In this document: positions 37,123 through 47,149 of the stretch, piece by piece
How positions within the stretch are numbered: position 1 is the stretch's first letter
How the letters are laid out: the number at the start of each line of letters is the position of its first letter
DNA from: Roseovarius bejariae
GTDB taxonomy: Bacteria; Pseudomonadota; Alphaproteobacteria; Rhodobacterales; Rhodobacteraceae
Length of the DNA: 64,000 nucleotides
Assembly (NCBI RefSeq): GCF_009669325.1
Contig: NZ_SZWE01000001.1
Span: 558,402 to 622,401 of the forward strand
Direction: 5' to 3'
Notes under the pieces: generated by a model
Told to the model about the DNA's origin: nothing
Database searches by the model: none
Seen by the model: only the letters and a program-made list of their open reading frames with translations
Position numbers and translations under genes: made by a program

Positions 37123-39000
37123 ATGGTTCAGAACAGCGACAATCCCGCAGATCCCTTCAAGAAGGCGCTGGCCGAGGCCACCAAGGTCATGGCCGATGAC
37201 CCCGATCTGTCGGTGAGTTACTCGGTCGATCCGGCGGGCCTGTCGGGCGAGTCCATGCGCCTGCCGCAGGTCAGCCGCCGGATGACCCGCGAGGAAGTCT
37301 TGCAGGCGCGCGGCACCGCCGATGCGCTGGCCCTCAAGCACAAGTATCACGATGGCGGGTTGCATGCGCGGTATGCGCCTGCGGGCGAAATGGCGCGTGA
37401 TTTGTACGAGGCGATGGAAACTGCCCGTTGCGAGGCCATCGGCGCGCGCGAGATGCCCGGCACGGCGGGTAATATCGACGCCAAGATCGGCGCCGAGGCA
37501 CAGCGCATGGGCTATGACCAGATCAGTGACCGGGCCGATGCGCCCTTGGCGACCGCCGCCGGGTATCTGGTGCGGCATCTGGCGACGGGGCGGGAACTTC
37601 CCCAAGGCGCACAGAACGTGATGGAGTTGTGGCGCGATTATATCGAGGCCGAGGCCGGTGGCACGCTGGAAGGCCTGGAAGACACGCTTGCCGATCAGGC
37701 CGCCTTTGCCCGCTTTGCCCGCAAGATGATCGAGGATCTGGGGTATGGCGATCAACTGGGCGATGACCCGGACGCGCCCGAGGATGACGCCGAGGACGAG
37801 GCCGAGGAAAGCCAGGAGGACGAGGAACAGCCCGACAGCAGCGGCGAGGACGACAGCGACGACTCAGAGAGTGACGCCGAGGCCGAACGCAGCCAGGAGG
37901 AACAGCAGGACGCCAGTCAGGCCCAAGTCCAGATGGACGAGATGGCCGACGAGGAGATGGGCGAGGAAACCGAACTGCCCGAGGGCGAGGCCCCGATGGA
38001 GCCCCCCGCGCCGCAGCCCATTTCCGAAGCCGACCCGGATTACGAGGTTTATTCCACCGATTTCGACGAGGAAATCCGTGCCGAAGATCTGGCCGAGCCG
38101 GTCGAACTGGAACGCCTGCGCGCCTATCTGGACCAACAGCTCGATCCGCTGAAAGGCGCCGTCAGCCGCTTGGCGAACAAGCTGCAACGCCGCCTTCAGG
38201 CACAGCAGAACCGCTCGTGGGAGTTCGACAAGGAAGAAGGTGTACTCGATGCAGGCCGCCTCGCCCGCGTCGTGGCCAACCCCACCACGCCGCTGAGCTT
38301 CAAGGTGGAAAAGGATACCGAGTTCCGCGATACCGTGGTGACGCTTCTGCTGGACAATTCCGGCTCCATGCGCGGGCGGCCCATTTCCATCGCCGCGATC
38401 TGTGCCGATGTTCTGGCACGCACGCTGGAACGGTGCAACGTCAAGGTCGAGGTGCTGGGCTTCACCACGCGCGCGTGGAAAGGCGGGCAAAGCCGCGAGG
38501 CATGGTTGAACGAAGGCCGCCCGCAACTGCCCGGGCGCCTCAATGACCTGCGTCACATCATCTATAAATCCGCCGATGCGCCGATGCGGCGCACCCGTGA
38601 CAACCTCGGACTGATGATGAAGGAAGGGTTGCTCAAGGAGAACATCGACGGCGAGGCGCTGGAATGGGCGCACAAGCGCCTGGTCAACCGCCACGAGGCG
38701 CGCAAGATCCTGATGGTGATCTCGGACGGCGCCCCGGTGGATGACAGCACCCTGTCGGTGAACCCGGCCAATTACCTTGAGAAACACCTGCGCGACGTGA
38801 TCGACATGGTCGAGCGCCGCAAACAGGTGGAGCTTCTGGCCATCGGCATCGGCCATGACGTCACCCGCTATTACGACCGCGCGGTGACGATCACCGATGT
38901 CGATCAATTAGCCGGCGCCATGACCGAGCAACTGGCGGCACTGTTTGACAGCGATCCAAGGGCGCGGGCGCGCGTGATGGGGATCAGGAAGGTGAGCTAA
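37123..39000 (+). CDS. cobT: Aerobic cobaltochelatase subunit CobT
   Basis: CobT (625 residues) is the second AAA-complex subunit of the aerobic cobaltochelatase. An N-terminal domain is followed by a very acidic, low-complexity region (about 215-320, rich in Glu, Asp and Ser) and a C-terminal von Willebrand A domain. The metal-ion-dependent adhesion motif DNSGSM lies at about 411-416, with later SDGAPVDDS. The length and order are normal for the family. The acidic stretch is expected; it links the AAA-like and VWA parts and may carry metal. Confidence 0.96.
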   Translation: MVQNSDNPADPFKKALAEATKVMADDPDLSVSYSVDPAGLSGESMRLPQVSRRMTREEVLQARGTADALALKHKYHDGGLHARYAPAGEMARDLYEAMETARCEAIGAREMPGTAGNIDAKIGAEAQRMGYDQISDRADAPLATAAGYLVRHLATGRELPQGAQNVMELWRDYIEAEAGGTLEGLEDTLADQAAFARFARKMIEDLGYGDQLGDDPDAPEDDAEDEAEESQEDEEQPDSSGEDDSDDSESDAEAERSQEEQQDASQAQVQMDEMADEEMGEETELPEGEAPMEPPAPQPISEADPDYEVYSTDFDEEIRAEDLAEPVELERLRAYLDQQLDPLKGAVSRLANKLQRRLQAQQNRSWEFDKEEGVLDAGRLARVVANPTTPLSFKVEKDTEFRDTVVTLLLDNSGSMRGRPISIAAICADVLARTLERCNVKVEVLGFTTRAWKGGQSREAWLNEGRPQLPGRLNDLRHIIYKSADAPMRRTRDNLGLMMKEGLLKENIDGEALEWAHKRLVNRHEARKILMVISDGAPVDDSTLSVNPANYLEKHLRDVIDMVERRKQVELLAIGIGHDVTRYYDRAVTITDVDQLAGAMTEQLAALFDSDPRARARVMGIRKVS

Positions 39001-39029
39001 CCCGCCGGTTTGCGCCATCGCTCACCGCG

Positions 39030-41060
39030 TTACGACCGCCTTGGTTTTGCGTTGCCAGCCTTGTCGATCTTCTTGGCCGCCGCGCGCGCCCGGTTTTTCT
39101 TGCTGTTGGGCTTGCCCTTGGGGGGCGGCGGCCCTTTGCGCTTGCCCTCTTGCCCCGCAGGCTTGCCCGAGGGCTTCCTCTGCCCCGGTTTCGCACCATC
39201 GCCCTGTCTGCGCTCAGCGCCCTTTGCCCCATGCCGCTTTTTGCCAAACTCCGCATGGACCGCCGGGTCGCGCTCCTCTGTCTTGCGCTCCCGCTTGGGG
39301 GCAGCGTCATTTGACTTGCCATGCCGTGGCTTTCGGCGTGGCTCCGGCGTATCACCGTCCTTGGGCTTTCGCTCATATTTGGCGGGCGCGGGTCTGGCCT
39401 TGGGCGCTGGCCCGGATTTACCGGGCCGGTGGCTAGGCAGATCGGGCGCTTTGTCGAGGCGTCGAAGCTGCTTCTTGCCTTCGATCACCATGCCCTCGCC
39501 GATCGCCGCCAAGAATCCCGGAACACTCGCCTCGCGAATTTCGATATAGGACAGATCATCGGCGATACGGATGGCGCCGATGTCATCCTTTGACAGCCCG
39601 CCCGCCTTGCAGATCATCGGCAACAGGTGACGCGGTGAGGCCGCCTGATTGCGCCCCTCCGACAGCGAGAACCAGACGCTGGGGCCAAAATCCGCGCGGG
39701 GCTTTTTCTGCTCGGCTTTACCGGCAGCGACGGCGCCCAACTCTTCCGGGGCGGAATGGCGCAGCTTGTACTGCCGCAGATAGGCCGCCGCGATTTGCTC
39801 GGGCGTGAAGTTTTCAACCAGTTGATCGACCGCAGCGCGCTCACCTTGGGTGATCTCGGCCTGCCAATCGTCGCTGTTCAACATACGCTGCTGATCACGT
39901 GCCTCGATGTCTTCTGCCGAGGGCGCAAGCCCCCACTCCGCCGTCAGCTTGGCAAATTTCAAGATCCGCTCGGCCTTCTTGCGCGCCGACGGTACGACCA
40001 CCAAGGCGCTCACCCCTTTTCGCCCTGCCCGGCCGGTCCGGCCCGAACGGTGCAAAAGCGTCTCGTGGCTGCTTGGCAATTCGGCATGGACCACCAGTTC
40101 CAGCTTGGGCAGGTCGATGCCACGGGCGGCCACATCGGTGGCCACGCAAACCCGCGCGCGCCCGTCCCGCATAGCCTGTAGCGCATTGGAGCGTTCGCCT
40201 TGCGTCAACTCCCCCGACAAGGCCACAACCGAAAACCCCCGGTTCGAAAGCCGCGTTGTCAACCGCGCCACCATGGCCCGGGTATTGCAGAACACGATGG
40301 CATTGGGCGCCTCGTAGTACCGCAAGACATTGATAACGGCCTTCTCACTGTCATGCGGCGCCACGGTCAGGGCGCGATATTCAATATCGGCATGTTGCGT
40401 CTGCTCGCCCACGGTCGAAATCCGCTCGGCCTCACGCTGGTAGCTTTGGGCCAGCTTGGCGATGGCATTCGGCACCGTGGCGGAAAACAACAGCGTTTGA
40501 CGCGTGGGCGGGGTCTCATCCAGGATAAACTCCAGATCCTCGCGAAACCCGAGGTCCAACATCTCGTCGGCCTCATCCAGAACCACCGCCCGCACCTCGG
40601 TCAGGTCGATGGACCCACGCATGATGTGATCCCGCAACCGCCCCGGCGTGGCCACCACGATATGCGCCCCGCGCGCCAGCGCCTGGCGCTCATCGCGGAT
40701 ATTCATCCCCCCAACGCAGGAGGCCAGAACCGCCCCCGCCTTGCCATAAAGCCAGCCAAGCTCGCGCTTGACCTGCATCGCCAATTCGCGCGTCGGCGCA
40801 ATGACCAAGCCCAAGGGGGCCGCTGCCGGGCCAAATGTCTCCCCCTCGCCCAAGACCGTCGGCGCAATCGCCAAGCCAAAGGCAATGGTCTTGCCCGATC
40901 CGGTTTGCGCCGAAACCAAAAGGTCCCGTCCATCCAGGTCGGGTTGGGTCACGGCCTGCTGAACAGGCGTCAAGACATCATAGCCTTTACCGGCCAGCGC
41001 CTCTGCAATGGTGTTTTTCAATGGTCTGGGTCTTTTTATTGAGGACAGCATGGACCGCAT
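39030..41060 (-). CDS. DEAD-box RNA helicase with DbpA-type RNA-binding domain
   Basis: This 676-residue helicase has all core motifs in order: TPVQQAV (Q), AQTGSGKT (I), PTRELA (Ia), TPGR (Ib), DEAD (II), SAT (III), ATDVAARGID (V) and HRSGRTGRAG (VI). After the core comes a DbpA-type RNA-binding fold (SLSKDDIGAIRIADDLSYIEI in pieces). A C-terminal tail of about 130 residues follows, very rich in Lys, Arg, Gly and Pro, which should bind RNA unspecifically. Likely roles are ribosome assembly or RNA decay in the cold. The ATG at 41058-41060 has AGG upstream; one three codons later is possible. Confidence 0.92.
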   Translation of the reverse strand: MRSMLSSIKRPRPLKNTIAEALAGKGYDVLTPVQQAVTQPDLDGRDLLVSAQTGSGKTIAFGLAIAPTVLGEGETFGPAAAPLGLVIAPTRELAMQVKRELGWLYGKAGAVLASCVGGMNIRDERQALARGAHIVVATPGRLRDHIMRGSIDLTEVRAVVLDEADEMLDLGFREDLEFILDETPPTRQTLLFSATVPNAIAKLAQSYQREAERISTVGEQTQHADIEYRALTVAPHDSEKAVINVLRYYEAPNAIVFCNTRAMVARLTTRLSNRGFSVVALSGELTQGERSNALQAMRDGRARVCVATDVAARGIDLPKLELVVHAELPSSHETLLHRSGRTGRAGRKGVSALVVVPSARKKAERILKFAKLTAEWGLAPSAEDIEARDQQRMLNSDDWQAEITQGERAAVDQLVENFTPEQIAAAYLRQYKLRHSAPEELGAVAAGKAEQKKPRADFGPSVWFSLSEGRNQAASPRHLLPMICKAGGLSKDDIGAIRIADDLSYIEIREASVPGFLAAIGEGMVIEGKKQLRRLDKAPDLPSHRPGKSGPAPKARPAPAKYERKPKDGDTPEPRRKPRHGKSNDAAPKRERKTEERDPAVHAEFGKKRHGAKGAERRQGDGAKPGQRKPSGKPAGQEGKRKGPPPPKGKPNSKKNRARAAAKKIDKAGNAKPRRS

Positions 41061-41240
41061 GACACCTGAAGCCACGCGGAAGCGTTGCGCATATCGGCTT
41101 GAGGTGGCCTTGTATAGTCACATAAAGGCCTTTTCCGACAATGGCGTCATTTCGTCCATCCCCGGATCGCCCCGCCACATTGAGCCTAATGGCAATCCGG
41201 GTCTAAGCTGCGACTATCCCAATGACCGAAAGGAACGTCC

Positions 41241-41582
41241 ATGATCATCGCCCTTGTCCAAATCCCGCTTGATGGCCCCAAGCGCCCGCATCAGGACGTG
41301 ATTGACCAATCTCTGGAGTCCACCAAAATATTTCACAAGGTCAAAGGCTTGCGCCGCAAGTATTACCTCAATTCCGAGGCGGGCGGCGGCGGTGTTTACG
41401 AATTCGACACGCGCGAAAACGCCGAAGACTGGTTCAACGACGGTTGGGCCGACTGGATGGAGGGCCGCTTTGGCGTGCGGCCCAGGCTCACGATCTTCGA
41501 CACCCCGGTGGTTCTGGACAACGAAGCCGGCGAGGTGCGCGTCGATGGCCACCCCGTTCCCGCCCCATGGCAGGGCGATTGA
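41241..41582 (+). CDS. YdhR-like small dimeric alpha-beta barrel protein
   Basis: This 113-residue protein has the ferredoxin-like layout of the YdhR/putative monooxygenase group: an N-terminal strand MIIALVQIPLD, a helix with ESTKIFHKVKGLRRKYYL, then GGGGVYEFDTRENAEDWF. Cofactor-binding residues cannot be assigned, and most relatives have no proven reaction. It precedes the aminopeptidase P gene by 56 bases on the same strand, perhaps in one transcript. Confidence 0.7.
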   Translation: MIIALVQIPLDGPKRPHQDVIDQSLESTKIFHKVKGLRRKYYLNSEAGGGGVYEFDTRENAEDWFNDGWADWMEGRFGVRPRLTIFDTPVVLDNEAGEVRVDGHPVPAPWQGD

Positions 41583-41638
41583 TCTTCCGCCCCCCACCCA
41601 TTAGCACTGTCTGACCCGCAAAGTGCAGGAGAGCCGCG

Positions 41639-43441
41639 ATGTTCCAGTCCTTCGACGAATCCGCCAGCCCCGAACAGGGCCCGCCGCGCCTTGCCGCCCT
41701 GCGCGACGTCATGGGGGCCCATGGCGTCACCGGTTTCATGGTGCCCCGCGCGGATGCCCACCAGGGCGAATACGTCGCCCCGCGCGATGACCGTCTGGCG
41801 TGGCTCACCGGCTTTACCGGCTCGGCGGGGTTCTGCATCGTGCTTCCGCATGTGGCCGGGGTTTTCGTCGATGGCCGCTACCGGGTGCAGGTGAAATCAC
41901 AGGTCGCGACCGATCATTTCACCCCCGTCGACTGGCCCGAGACCTCCCCCGCCGCATGGCTGCAAGAACACCTGCCCAAGGGTGGCACCGTGGGCTTCGA
42001 CCCGTGGCTCTATACCCCCGATCAGATCTCGGCCATCCAAGAGGGCCTCAAGGAAAGCGCCATCACCCTGCGCCCCACCGAGAACCTGATTGATGCCATC
42101 TGGCCCGACCAACCCGGCGTTCCCATGGGCGCCATCCGCATCTACCCCGAGGACCTGGCCGGTGAATCGCACCATGACAAGCGCCGCCGCCTCGCCGCCG
42201 CCCTGCGCAACGCGGGCCACGCCGCCGCCGTGATCACCCTGCCCGACTCCATCGCGTGGCTTCTGAACATCCGGGGAAGCGACATCCCCCGCAACCCGAT
42301 CCCCCATGCCTTCGCCGTGCTGCATGACGATGCGCACCTGACGCTCTTCGTCGACGCCGAAAAACTCTCGGACGAGATCCGCACGCATCTGGGCGACGAG
42401 GTGACCATCCGCCCGCCCCATGCCTTCGGTCCGGGCCTGCGCAGCCTCACCGGCACCGTGCGCGTCGATCACGCAAGCGCCCCGCTTTGGGTGCTGCACC
42501 AACTGGACGAGGCGAACGTCACCCACGCCAAGGGAGATGATCCCTGCGTGCTGCCCAAGGCCTGCAAAACCAAGGCCGAGATCGCCGCCACGCGCGAGGC
42601 CCACCTGCGCGACGCCGCCGCCATGTGCGAATTCCTCACGTGGTTCGACGAGCAAGCGCCGGGAAGCATTACCGAAATCGACGTCGCCACAAAGCTTGAA
42701 GAATGTCGCCAAGCCACCGGCAAGCTCTTGGACATCAGTTTCGACACCATCGCAGGCTCCGGCCCCAACGGCGCGCTGGCCCATTACCGCGTCAACCGCC
42801 AAAGCAACCGCACCCTGCAAGCTGGTGACCTGCTGGTGCTCGACAGCGGCGGGCAATACCTCGACGGCACCACCGACATCACCCGCACCCTGCCCGTGGG
42901 CGAGGTGGGCCAGGATGAGCGCACCGCCTTCACTCGCGTGCTGCAAGGCATGATCGCCATGAGCCGCGCCCGCTGGCCCCGCGGCCTTGCGGGCCGCGAC
43001 CTTGACGCCATCGCGCGCTACCCCCTGTGGCTGGCCGATCAGGACTATGGCCACGGTACAGGCCACGGTATCGGCGTGCATCTATGCGTCCACGAAGGCC
43101 CGCAGCGCCTGTCGAAAACCAGTACCGTTCCCCTGCAAGAGGGCATGATCGTCTCGAACGAGCCGGGATATTACCGCGAAGGTGCCTTCGGAATCCGCAT
43201 CGAAAACATTGTCGTGGTGCAAGAGGCCGAAGCCCTGCCCACCGGCGACGCCCATGGCAAGCTTTGCTTCGAAACGCTCAACTACGTCCCCATCGACCGC
43301 CGCCTGATCCTCCCCGAGATGCTAAGCCAAGGCGAACGCGACTGGCTCAACGCCTACCACGCCCTCTGCCGCGACAAAATCAGTCCTCGGATCACCGGCC
43401 CGGCTCGTCTATGGTTGGACCAAGCGACCAAGCCACTGTGA
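41639..43441 (+). CDS. M24 family Xaa-Pro aminopeptidase
   Basis: This 600-residue enzyme is an aminopeptidase P of the long type, with two N-terminal creatinase-like domains (about 1-300) and a C-terminal pita-bread metallopeptidase domain. The dinuclear metal ligands are visible: two Asp in LDSGGQYLDGTTDITRT, the His in GHGTGHGIG, and Glu in NEPGYY and GIRIENIV. It removes the N-terminal residue before proline. The start at 41639 has AGGAGAG upstream. Confidence 0.93.
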   Translation: MFQSFDESASPEQGPPRLAALRDVMGAHGVTGFMVPRADAHQGEYVAPRDDRLAWLTGFTGSAGFCIVLPHVAGVFVDGRYRVQVKSQVATDHFTPVDWPETSPAAWLQEHLPKGGTVGFDPWLYTPDQISAIQEGLKESAITLRPTENLIDAIWPDQPGVPMGAIRIYPEDLAGESHHDKRRRLAAALRNAGHAAAVITLPDSIAWLLNIRGSDIPRNPIPHAFAVLHDDAHLTLFVDAEKLSDEIRTHLGDEVTIRPPHAFGPGLRSLTGTVRVDHASAPLWVLHQLDEANVTHAKGDDPCVLPKACKTKAEIAATREAHLRDAAAMCEFLTWFDEQAPGSITEIDVATKLEECRQATGKLLDISFDTIAGSGPNGALAHYRVNRQSNRTLQAGDLLVLDSGGQYLDGTTDITRTLPVGEVGQDERTAFTRVLQGMIAMSRARWPRGLAGRDLDAIARYPLWLADQDYGHGTGHGIGVHLCVHEGPQRLSKTSTVPLQEGMIVSNEPGYYREGAFGIRIENIVVVQEAEALPTGDAHGKLCFETLNYVPIDRRLILPEMLSQGERDWLNAYHALCRDKISPRITGPARLWLDQATKPL

Positions 43442-43509
43442 CACACGGGTGTAACAATTCCCCGGCACAGCAAGGCATGACCACCCGAAATGACGTAGAA
43501 GGAAACAGC

Positions 43510-43851
43510 ATGACCGATATCAAAATCCGGAAAGCAGAAGGCACATGGGTTGTCCGCGCAGGCGGTGCCGTTCTGGCCGAATCCAAGAACGCGCTGGAAT
43601 TGTCCGAGGATGGCTACCCCAATGTCATCTACTTCCCGCAAGAGGATATCGCCATGGCCTTCCTCGACGAAAGCGACCACCGCACCACCTGCCCCCACAA
43701 GGGCGAGGCGCGCTATTACTCCATCGTCACCAAAAGCCAGACTCTGAAAAACGCCGCCTGGAGTTATGATGACCCCAAAGCAAGCGTCGACCGCATCAAG
43801 AACCACCTTGCCTTTTATCCCGGTGAAACACTGGCAGTAGAGCGCGTATAA
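43510..43851 (+). CDS. DUF427 domain protein
   Basis: This 113-residue protein matches the DUF427 family, with AEGTWVVRAGGAVLAES, GYPNVIYFPQEDI, a CPHKGEARYYSI motif and a C-terminal YDDPKASVDRIKNHLAFYP. Such small beta-rich proteins have no established function. The ATG at 43510 follows AAGGAAA at good spacing; the frame extends upstream without support. It lies 68 bases after the aminopeptidase gene. The gap 43852-43978 to the convergent apbE gene shows no clear terminator. Confidence 0.8.
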   Translation: MTDIKIRKAEGTWVVRAGGAVLAESKNALELSEDGYPNVIYFPQEDIAMAFLDESDHRTTCPHKGEARYYSIVTKSQTLKNAAWSYDDPKASVDRIKNHLAFYPGETLAVERV

Positions 43852-43978
43852 CCGAACCGGATGGCATGAACAGCGGCGGTCAGACCACAAGGCCCAGGTG
43901 AAGGCCGGGTATGGCCCGCCGCGGAATGTCCTTCTCGATATGGTCGGTTTTCACTGTTTCCATTCAGGTCACACGCCA

Positions 43979-44950
43979 TCAGGCGCGAGCGGTCGCCGCT
44001 GACGCTTCGGAAAACAGCGGCCCGGCTCCCACGCCCCTTGCGCGTCCTTCGTCATCACGCAGGAGGAACAGCGCGTCCAGTCCGCGTTGCCTTGCCAATG
44101 CCAGGCCCGCCTCAGAACCAAGAACCATAAGCGCCGTCGCCCAGGCATCGGCCTCGGTACAACTGCGGGCGACAACGGTCACCGACGCTGGCGACGCAAT
44201 CAGGGGGGCCCCGCGCCTTGGGTCCATCGTGTGCGACAAGCGTCGCCCCTGCACCTCGACCCAGTGGCGGTAATCACCGGAAGTCGCCACGCCAGCGTCC
44301 TCAAGCGTAAGGACCGAATGAGGTGTCCGGCACGACGCATCCGGCGCCTCGACCGCGATGGTCCATGCCTCTCCATCCGGTCGAAGGCCCATCGCGTGCA
44401 TCTCGCCGTCAATCCCGACAAGAGCATCGGTGATCCCGTGCTCCCTCAGTGTCTCGGCCAGACAATCGACTCCATACCCCTTGGCAATGCCGTTTAGATC
44501 AATGGTGATCGGTTCGATCTTGCGCACATGGGGGCCAGACATTTCCAACACCTCATGCGCCGGGTGCCGTGTGGCGGCCATTGCCGTACGGATATCCGCA
44601 GGCGCGGCAGCCTCTGGGCCGAACCCCCATGCCGTCACCGCATCGCCCATACCGATGTCAAAGGCGCCATCCGTGGCGCGCCCGATCTCAAGACCCAGAC
44701 GCAGGACATGCTCAAGGCGCTCAGGAATCGCCACCCAGTCGCCCACCGCTGCCGCATTGAGCCGCATCAGGTCGCTGTCAGGCTTCCATGTCGACATCTG
44801 TGCATCCACCTCATCGACAGCAGCCTGAAGCGCGACCTTAATTGCGTCCCTGTCAAATCCGGGGTCCCGGAAAAACAGCGCGGACCACCGCGTGCCCATG
44901 GTCGGGCCGTTCAGGGCAACGCGCATCATCTCAGTAGACATCTTCGACAT
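43979..44950 (-). CDS. apbE: FAD:protein FMN transferase ApbE
   Basis: ApbE transfers FMN from FAD to a Ser/Thr of target proteins. This 323-residue member has the expected motifs NGPTMGTRWS near the N-terminus, DLNGIAKGYGVD (FAD site) and SCTEADAWATAL (metal-binding Asp and Thr). It lacks the signal peptide or lipobox of periplasmic ApbE proteins, so it may act in the cytoplasm. The ATG at 44948-44950 has GGAGG 6 nt upstream and overlaps the reductase gene by 20 bases, so it is the last gene of the PepSY/DUF2271/reductase operon. Confidence 0.92.
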   Translation of the reverse strand: MSKMSTEMMRVALNGPTMGTRWSALFFRDPGFDRDAIKVALQAAVDEVDAQMSTWKPDSDLMRLNAAAVGDWVAIPERLEHVLRLGLEIGRATDGAFDIGMGDAVTAWGFGPEAAAPADIRTAMAATRHPAHEVLEMSGPHVRKIEPITIDLNGIAKGYGVDCLAETLREHGITDALVGIDGEMHAMGLRPDGEAWTIAVEAPDASCRTPHSVLTLEDAGVATSGDYRHWVEVQGRRLSHTMDPRRGAPLIASPASVTVVARSCTEADAWATALMVLGSEAGLALARQRGLDALFLLRDDEGRARGVGAGPLFSEASAATARA

Positions 44951-47138
44951 ACCGCCCCTCCGCTTTCAAAACAGCAGGCGAAAGCCCACAGGGCGCAAGA
45001 ATCTCGGCCATCGTATCGGCCACGCCGGTCGCCATGTCGCGACCGCCACAGACCATCACGCGCGCGCCACCACGGATAAGCCGGGAAACCTCGGCGGCAT
45101 CACGACGCAGCGCATCTTGCACATAATGGGGCCGCGCCCCACGTGAGACAGCCGTGACCAGCCGGGTCAGACGACCCTCCCCCTTCCAGACGGGCATCTC
45201 TTCTTCATAAAAGAAGTCGCTGTCATGATGGCGCATCCCGAAGAAAAGATGAACAGGCCGCTTTCGTGCATTTCCACGCACGAAGCCTGCAAGCGGCCCA
45301 ATCCCGGTTCCGGCCCCGATCAGGATCAGCGGCGCGCGCCCCCTGCCCGGACGGAAGCCGGGGTTGCGACGCAAAAAGGCCGTCACACTATCGCCGGGCT
45401 CCAGTGCCATAAGCTGCCCCGAGCAAAGCCCCCCCGAGTGCTTTTTCACAACGATTTCGATACTCCCATCTCGGTGTCCAGTGGCCAGCGAATAGAACCG
45501 TGGAACGGTACTGCCCTCAGGCAGAACGCCGATCAGGTCTCCGGCCTTGAACCGGGAAAACCCCGCACCGGTCAACCGCTGCCAAAAGGTGACGCGCGGC
45601 ATGGCGAAACGAAGGATCGCCGTCGGGGCCTGCACCTCAGCGCCATAGTCCCGGCGTGAGACAAGGGTCAACCTCTGCGTCACGGGCAAGACGGGCCTAT
45701 GCGACAGTTCAAGGTCAACCCCGAGGACCGCTCCAAGCGCCCGCCCCCACCGCGCGAAATCCTGCGGGGATTGACGATCAACCGTGTCGAGCGGCAGAAG
45801 TTCAGGCCAGCCCTTTGCCTTCGTCTCCGCGGCGACGGTCTCGGCAAAGGCACAGTAGGCCGGAAAGCTACGGTCGCCAAAGCCGAGCACGGCCAAAGGA
45901 ATATCGCGCGCCTGCTCAGTCGCGCGCAAACGGTCGAGGAACCCCTTGCCCGAGGCGGGCGCGTCCCCGTCACCATACGTCGCGGCAAGCACGATGATCC
46001 GGTCGGCATTTTGGTAGCGCGCCGGTGCAAAGCCCGACATCGGGCCGACATGCACACTCTGACCGGCCTCTGTCAGCGCGGCGTGAAGCGTCGCGGCAAA
46101 GCCCCATGTGCTCCCCCCCTCGCTGCCGACAAGAAGGATCGTCTGGGCGCGCGCAGCGGCCTGATTGCCACGAATACGCGGGCGCCCCCGCCGTCCGGCA
46201 AGCCAGATAAGAAAGCCGCTCACCCCCATGACCGGAACGCCCAGGGCCATGACCCCGAGCACAAGACCGAGTACCGCAGCACCCTGCCCCGTGTGCAACA
46301 TATAAATGGTTTCAGACAGACGCGCCCATCCGGTCAGGTCGGCCCATGCCAACAGCGCACCTGTCCCCTGATCGAGATACCCGGTTCCCCGGTCTGTCTT
46401 CAGCGTAAAGACATCCGTGGCATCCCCCGGATAGGGAAAGCTCAATTCGCGCAGGTCGGTGACGGGCGTCTGCCGCAAGGTGGTCATCTTATCGGGAACG
46501 GCTCCCGTTTGCCCACTAATGTTTGCCGGCAAGGCAGGCAAGGCACTGCCGTCGGGAAGCAGATCGAAGGTCGAAGCCGTCATCCAGAGGGCCGTGATCG
46601 ACGAAAGAACAAGGCCAATCACCGCGACCCGGGCGACCTCGACATGCAATCGGCCGGCAATCGGTCCACGCAGAGAGGTGAACCAGTGCCGCCAACCACC
46701 TACCCGCCGCGCGACAAGCGCCGCACCCGAAATCGACAGGGCCAGCATCGCCGCAGCCCCCGCCGCCATGGCGATACGCCCGCCATCTCCAAGGAACAAT
46801 GACCGATGCAACTTGGTCAGCCAGCGTTCGGTCTTGTTCGGGTCAGCCGAAGCCACACCTTGCCCGGTCGCGGGGTCGATCACGGCGGCCCCCGGTGTCC
46901 CCTGGTCGAACCAATAAGCCGTGATCCGGCCCGAGGGCGAGCGGCGGATCTGCTCTACCCCCGGATAAACAGCCTGAACGCGCCCCACCAGTGAGGCAAC
47001 CGTCAGACCGGCCTCCGCCTGCGGCGCGGCAATGCGCTCCGCCGCAGGAAAGACCGACAACGCCGCGCCGCTCAGGGCAAGCAGACTGACAAGCACGAGG
47101 GCCAAAAGACCCGGCCAACGATGGAAGGAACGGATCAT
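44931..47138 (-). CDS. PepSY-transmembrane / flavodoxin / NADPH-flavin reductase fusion
   Basis: This 735-residue inner-membrane protein joins three parts. Residues 1-330 are a PepSY-associated membrane domain with four helices and conserved histidines (SFHRWPGL, LHRSLFLG, GRLHVEVA, YMLHTGQG), likely heme ligands. Residues about 340-490 are a flavodoxin domain (VGSEGGSTWG, AATYGDGDAP, GFGDRSFPAY) for FMN. The rest is a cytochrome-P450-reductase-like FAD/NADPH module (RFYSLATG, GGLCSGQL, IGAGTGIGP, VMVCGGRDM). It should carry electrons from cytoplasmic NADPH across the membrane. The ATG at 47136-47138 has AGGAGG 7 nt upstream, 11 bases after the DUF2271 gene. Periplasmic acceptor unknown; iron or the DUF2271 protein are candidates. 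Confidence 0.88.
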   Translation of the reverse strand: MIRSFHRWPGLLALVLVSLLALSGAALSVFPAAERIAAPQAEAGLTVASLVGRVQAVYPGVEQIRRSPSGRITAYWFDQGTPGAAVIDPATGQGVASADPNKTERWLTKLHRSLFLGDGGRIAMAAGAAAMLALSISGAALVARRVGGWRHWFTSLRGPIAGRLHVEVARVAVIGLVLSSITALWMTASTFDLLPDGSALPALPANISGQTGAVPDKMTTLRQTPVTDLRELSFPYPGDATDVFTLKTDRGTGYLDQGTGALLAWADLTGWARLSETIYMLHTGQGAAVLGLVLGVMALGVPVMGVSGFLIWLAGRRGRPRIRGNQAAARAQTILLVGSEGGSTWGFAATLHAALTEAGQSVHVGPMSGFAPARYQNADRIIVLAATYGDGDAPASGKGFLDRLRATEQARDIPLAVLGFGDRSFPAYCAFAETVAAETKAKGWPELLPLDTVDRQSPQDFARWGRALGAVLGVDLELSHRPVLPVTQRLTLVSRRDYGAEVQAPTAILRFAMPRVTFWQRLTGAGFSRFKAGDLIGVLPEGSTVPRFYSLATGHRDGSIEIVVKKHSGGLCSGQLMALEPGDSVTAFLRRNPGFRPGRGRAPLILIGAGTGIGPLAGFVRGNARKRPVHLFFGMRHHDSDFFYEEEMPVWKGEGRLTRLVTAVSRGARPHYVQDALRRDAAEVSRLIRGGARVMVCGGRDMATGVADTMAEILAPCGLSPAVLKAEGRYVEDVY

Positions 47139-47149
47139 GGCCTGCCTCC

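Noticed and set aside
37801..38100. The acidic low-complexity region of cobT as a repeat insertion
   Set aside because: An acidic linker before the VWA domain is normal for CobT.
43852..43978. A terminator or small gene between the DUF427 gene and apbE
   Set aside because: Only weak GGCC-type pairings without a T-run were seen, and the short frames lack start sites and coding character.
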